Virus record (IMG/VR): IMGVR_UViG_3300042988_000341
Location: 1 to 64,000 of that record
DNA from: a virus
DNA: 64,000 bases
Strand: one strand, 5' to 3'
The notes below the pieces were generated by a model. The model saw only the letters and a list, made by a program, of their open reading frames with translations, was not told the origin of the DNA and made no database searches. Both the position numbers and the translations under genes were made by a program. Below are positions 61,223 through 64,000 of this stretch, one piece after another. Position 1 is the first letter of the stretch. Each line of letters starts with the position of its first letter.

Positions 61223-61519
61223 ATGTCGCCTGAATTCGTCGAAAAGTGGGAACACATTATTCAAGATGTCGAGAAAACGAAGATACCAGTAGAGTTCATT
61301 CGTAAACTGGTAGTCAAACTATCTGGTCGCCGTCAACGAACAATCAATGTTCAACAGCTTCTCGATCAGGGTATGGAACCAGAAGACATTGAAGAGTTAG
61401 TCAGTCAAAAGTTAGAAGAGTATGATGACGATATGATTAGTGTTGAGTTCATTCTCAACATTGAAGGCATTGCCGAGATCGTACAACCTGAAACTGACAG
61501 CTTACTCAAGGGACTATGA
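61223..61519 (+). CDS. Unknown protein, 98 residues
   Basis: Five bases after the previous stop. The sequence is helical and charged: EFVEKWEHIIQDVEKTKIPVE, QQLLDQGMEPEDIEELVSQKL, then an acidic EYDDDM. No family recognised. Its stop overlaps the dihydrofolate reductase start by four bases, so it is expressed with nucleotide-metabolism genes. Confidence 0.55.
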   Translation: MSPEFVEKWEHIIQDVEKTKIPVEFIRKLVVKLSGRRQRTINVQQLLDQGMEPEDIEELVSQKLEEYDDDMISVEFILNIEGIAEIVQPETDSLLKGL

Positions 61520-61977
61520 AAGCAATATTCGCAGTTGACGCTATTGGTGGATTCGGTACAGCTACCGGTCTACCATGGCCACATTGTGCGGCAGACATGC
61601 GCCGCTTCAAAGAACTCACAGTTGATCAAACAGTAGTCATGGGCAGTGGCACATGGCGCAGTGACATGCCTAAGCCACTACCAAAGCGCCGCAACATTGT
61701 GCTATCTCGTTCGTTAACGGACAATCGCTGTGAAGTATACGCAAGCATTCAACAACTGATGATGAACGTCAAGGAAGACGAGAGTGTATGGGTAATCGGC
61801 GGCGCTGAGACCCTATGGAAACTTCGTCCGTACATCAACACGGTATATCTAACCCGCTTCAAACTCATCACCAAGTCAACAGTGACGATGAAGACAGACC
61901 TCTTCCTCGAAGGGTTCAATTTATCCAAAACAGAAGATTTTGGTGATCACACGCTTGACATCTACACACGAGCGTGA
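61516..61977 (+). CDS. folA: Dihydrofolate reductase
   Basis: 153 residues, the usual length. AVDAIGGFGTATGLPWPH with CAADMRRFKELT carries the active-site acid (AAD). VVMGSGTWRSDMPKPLPKR is the cofactor-binding loop, followed by NIVLSRS and VWVIGGAETL. The enzyme restores tetrahydrofolate after thymidylate synthase, whose gene lies 722 bases further on. The pair is separated by a GIY-YIG gene. The C-terminal strand pair (TEDFGDHTLDIYTRA) is family-typical. Confidence 0.92.
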   Translation: MKAIFAVDAIGGFGTATGLPWPHCAADMRRFKELTVDQTVVMGSGTWRSDMPKPLPKRRNIVLSRSLTDNRCEVYASIQQLMMNVKEDESVWVIGGAETLWKLRPYINTVYLTRFKLITKSTVTMKTDLFLEGFNLSKTEDFGDHTLDIYTRA

Positions 61978-62669
61978 TATCATGGATAATGGTACCTCGA
62001 AACAAACTGACTAAAGAAATCGTCAATGAACGTCTCCATCTCGATGGCAGAGGAATTCAGATGATAGGTGATTTTCATGGAGTAATGGTCAAAAGTAAAT
62101 TTTCTTGTACCAAAGATCACGAATGGTTAGCGTTACCGAATGGAATAATGTCAGGAAAAGGATGTCCTCATTGTGCCGGTCAATTTCCTTTATCTAAAGA
62201 AATTATAAATCATCGACTTGCTTTGGCTGATAGAGGAATTCAAATGACGGGTGTCTATTCAAATAACTATACGATAACTGAATTTGAGTGCTCATACGGC
62301 CATAATTGGCTAGCCCGTCCCAATGGAATAATGTCAGGAAAAGGATGTCCTCAATGCTCATTATATGGATATAAGACAAATAAACCAGGGTATCTATATC
62401 TTCTAAATTTTGGCGAATTTATAAAATATGGGATAACCAATAATTTGAAACGGAGATTACAGGAGCATAAAAAGAATGGAAAATATAGCACGATCCTCAC
62501 TCAATATTATGACGATGGTAATGTTCCTAAAGATATAGAGAGAAAAATAAAAAATACACTTGGCGGCAAATTTGTAACTGAGGAAGTATTTGAAGATGGA
62601 TGGACTGAGACCCTCAGTATTTCTAAAATCGACGAAGTGCTCAAGATAATTGATCCATTATTGTTGTAA
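61974..62669 (+). CDS. GIY-YIG homing endonuclease with two zinc-ribbon repeats
   Basis: 231 residues from GTG 61974, or 226 from ATG 61989. The GTG overlaps the DHFR stop by four bases. Two Cys/His ribbons (FSCTKDHEWLALPNG...GCPHC; FECSYGHNWLARPNG...GCPQC) precede the GIY-YIG core GYLYLLNFGEFIKYGITNN, with LKRRLQEH, from about residue 139. A LTKEIVNERL / LSKEIINHRL helix precedes each ribbon, so the whole N-terminal unit is duplicated. It splits the DHFR-thymidylate synthase pair, the typical place for a phage mobile endonuclease. The AT-rich sequence differs from its neighbours. Confidence 0.85.
   Translation: MISWIMVPRNKLTKEIVNERLHLDGRGIQMIGDFHGVMVKSKFSCTKDHEWLALPNGIMSGKGCPHCAGQFPLSKEIINHRLALADRGIQMTGVYSNNYTITEFECSYGHNWLARPNGIMSGKGCPQCSLYGYKTNKPGYLYLLNFGEFIKYGITNNLKRRLQEHKKNGKYSTILTQYYDDGNVPKDIERKIKNTLGGKFVTEEVFEDGWTETLSISKIDEVLKIIDPLLL
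62139..62353 (+). repeat. Exact 32-bp repeat in the GIY-YIG gene
   Basis: The 32-base sequence starting AATGGAATAATG occurs identically at 62139-62170 and 62322-62353, period 183 bases (61 codons), coding for the end of each zinc ribbon. Exact identity suggests recent duplication or gene conversion. Confidence 0.88.
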
Positions 62670-62692
62670 TTTCAAATTAAGGCTGATATAAT
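62664..62692 (+). promoter_or_regulatory. Sigma70-type promoter of thymidylate synthase
   Basis: TTGTAA (62664-62669), 17-base spacer, TATAAT (62687-62692). Six bases follow before the ATG at 62699, which predicts a leaderless or nearly leaderless message. No ribosome binding site is seen. Confidence 0.7.
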
Positions 62693-62698
62693 AAAAAT

Positions 62699-63610
62699 AT
62701 GAAAATATATCACGAATTATTACAAGACATTCTTCAGAATGGTGAATCAAGAGAGGATAGAACCGGCGTCGGTACTATATCTGTTTTTGGCCGCCAGATG
62801 AGATTCAACCTTCAAGATGGATTTCCAGCCATCACTACTAAGAAGTTGGCATTCAATGCCTGTAAAGCGGAATTACTCTGGTTTTTGGAGGGCAGTAATG
62901 ATGAACGCCGCCTCGCCGAAATAACTCATGGGACCAAAGATGGCACAACTACTATCTGGACCCCTAATGCTCTGGCTCCATATTGGAAGCCCAAAGCTAA
63001 GTTCGATGGAGATTTGGGCAGAGTGTACGGTGTACAGTGGAGACGCTGGCAAAAAGTTGAATTATCTAAGAGGAAAACAATCAATGACGATTTTGGTAAT
63101 AGTTATCGCGGGTCTAATAATGTTACGGTTCAAGAGATTGACCAAGTACGAGAACTCATCGACGGAATCAAAACAAACCCGTACGGACGCAGACACATAA
63201 TCTCAGCATGGAACGTAGCAGACCTAACCGATATGGCCCTTCCGCCGTGTCATATTCTCCAACAATATTATGTGAGTAAAGATGGTCGACTGAGTTGTCA
63301 TATGTACCAAAGATCGCAAGACGTATTTTTGGGCGCTCCGTTCAATTATGCCAGTTACGCTCTACTCACCCATATGATAGCACATGTATGTGACTTGCAG
63401 GTAGGTGAACTAGTAGTATCTACTGGCGACACTCACGTATATGCTAATCACGTAGAGCAAGTCAAAGAGCAACTGTCTCGTGAACCTTTACCTGCTCCTA
63501 AGTTGTGGCTAAATCCGGAAATTAAAGATATCGATAAGTTCACTATGGACGACATCAAGCTGATTGGATACGAAAGTCATCCACCCATTAAAGCACCGAT
63601 GGCAGTCTAA
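62699..63610 (+). CDS. thyA: Thymidylate synthase
   Basis: 303 residues, longer than E. coli ThyA (264) owing to an insertion near residues 116-145. SREDRTGVGTISVFG is the phosphate-binding loop. The catalytic Cys is in ALPPCHILQQYY. RSQDVFLGAPFNYASYALL has Asn at the position that marks dUMP-using enzymes. T4-type dCMP hydroxymethylases carry Asp there, so this should make dTMP rather than hydroxymethyl-dCMP. The next gene starts on its last base. Confidence 0.95.
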   Translation: MKIYHELLQDILQNGESREDRTGVGTISVFGRQMRFNLQDGFPAITTKKLAFNACKAELLWFLEGSNDERRLAEITHGTKDGTTTIWTPNALAPYWKPKAKFDGDLGRVYGVQWRRWQKVELSKRKTINDDFGNSYRGSNNVTVQEIDQVRELIDGIKTNPYGRRHIISAWNVADLTDMALPPCHILQQYYVSKDGRLSCHMYQRSQDVFLGAPFNYASYALLTHMIAHVCDLQVGELVVSTGDTHVYANHVEQVKEQLSREPLPAPKLWLNPEIKDIDKFTMDDIKLIGYESHPPIKAPMAV

Positions 63611-63945
63611 TGGCTCGTGCGTATCCCACTGACAAGGGCTATCTGGGCGAAGTGCCTGGTAGCCCTACTCATGATGTAATGGTCATTGATGACGTAGTGT
63701 ACAAAATCTACAATACTATCGTTCACTCATTTATGATGGGAGACGTAGACGAACCTGACTTGTACGCTGCTCAACCTCTGTGGGAATGGGAGAACAGTGA
63801 GGCTGGTCAGTGGGTTATGGAGAACGCTATCGAGACTCCGATGTGGCACAGACAGGCAGACTACACGACATACGGCACTCGCTATGTTATTACAGCGAAA
63901 CTAAAAGACGTTGACCACACTTACTTTTTGATGAAATACAAATAA
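63610..63945 (+). CDS. Unknown protein, 111 residues
   Basis: It overlaps the thymidylate synthase stop by one base. The sequence has HDVMVIDDVVYKIYNTIVHSF, LWEWENSEAGQWVMENAIE and YGTRYVITAKLKDVDHTYF, a probable alpha/beta protein. No family recognised. Position suggests a nucleotide or sugar-metabolism operon, without direct evidence. Confidence 0.6.
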   Translation: MARAYPTDKGYLGEVPGSPTHDVMVIDDVVYKIYNTIVHSFMMGDVDEPDLYAAQPLWEWENSEAGQWVMENAIETPMWHRQADYTTYGTRYVITAKLKDVDHTYFLMKYK

Positions 63946-63953
63946 GGAACACA

Positions 63954-64000
63954 ATGAGAGTATTAGTAACAGGAGGCCAGGGACTGATAGGCCATCATGT
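63954..64000 (+). CDS. NAD-dependent epimerase/dehydratase, 5' end only
   Basis: ATG at 63954 behind a TAAGGAACA element. The visible residues MRVLVTGGQGLIGHH contain the Rossmann motif GGxGxxG of extended short-chain dehydrogenases (nucleotide-sugar epimerases and dehydratases). The window ends after 15 codons. A nucleotide-sugar enzyme would fit the three glycosyltransferase-like genes upstream, but subtype cannot be told. Confidence 0.7.
   Translation, partial: MRVLVTGGQGLIGHH

Noticed and set aside
62699-63610. dCMP hydroxymethylase (T4 gp42-like) instead of thymidylate synthase
   Set aside because: The APFNYASYALL segment keeps the Asn typical of dUMP-using enzymes; the hydroxymethylase has Asp at that place.

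Overview
The window is part of the genome of a tailed, contractile (T4-like, myovirus) bacteriophage. The evidence is a run of T4-type baseplate genes in a T4-like order, a T4-type late sigma factor (gp55), the recombination nuclease subunit gp47, and repeated octamers of the late-promoter type, xATAAATA. The host cannot be named from the sequence. It presumably uses an ordinary sigma70, because near-consensus TTGACA/TATAAT promoters precede the non-structural genes. I saw no tRNA, CRISPR array, insertion sequence or integrase, and no gene-free stretch longer than 300 bases.

Layout. (1) 1-2267: gp47 and gp55 on the minus strand, each with a sigma70-type promoter, facing away from the structural block. 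(2) 2268-32301: the baseplate block on the plus strand. It holds a gp48/gp54-like tail-tube cap or initiator candidate, gp53, a probable gp27-like hub protein, a gp5-like spike without a lysozyme domain, a Ser/Ala-rich protein, gp25, an enlarged gp6, and one uninterrupted gene of 6,076 codons. That single gene takes up about 28% of the window. (3) 32317-39980: two small structural genes, two paralogous long fibre proteins with the same C-terminal module, and three tandem paralogous fibre-like proteins.

(4) 40027-54883: an unusual enzyme island directly behind the fibre genes. Twelve plus-strand genes (40027-50011) run with overlaps or 2-base gaps, suggesting translational coupling. They include three glycosyltransferase-like proteins, four consecutive radical SAM proteins with N-terminal Cys-rich regions, a 34-residue peptide gene, a sulfotransferase-like protein and an SGNH/GDSL hydrolase. 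After these come a NodU/TobZ-type carbamoyltransferase, two paralogous Asp/Asn-hydroxylase-like 2-oxoglutarate oxygenases, a SAM methyltransferase-like protein, and a protein that joins four 65-residue repeats to a glycosyltransferase-like domain. My inference is a phage-encoded decoration pathway, most likely for fibre or baseplate proteins or a glycan on them. DNA or a ribosomally made peptide are the alternatives. This is the best candidate for an undescribed system here.

(5) 54955-61519: small, mostly unrecognised genes with sigma70-type promoters and a MoxR ATPase/VWA-metallopeptidase-like pair, split by an antisense HNH-type homing endonuclease. (6) 61516-64000: nucleotide metabolism (dihydrofolate reductase, thymidylate synthase) interrupted by a GIY-YIG endonuclease, a small unknown gene, and the start of a Rossmann-fold sugar epimerase/dehydratase that runs off the window.

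Regulation visible in sequence: late octamers (GATAAATA and variants) before the structural and enzyme-island genes, sigma70-type promoters before the non-structural genes, two palindromic sites that look like bidirectional late promoters, and several genes whose start codon lies about where transcription should begin, so their messages may be leaderless.
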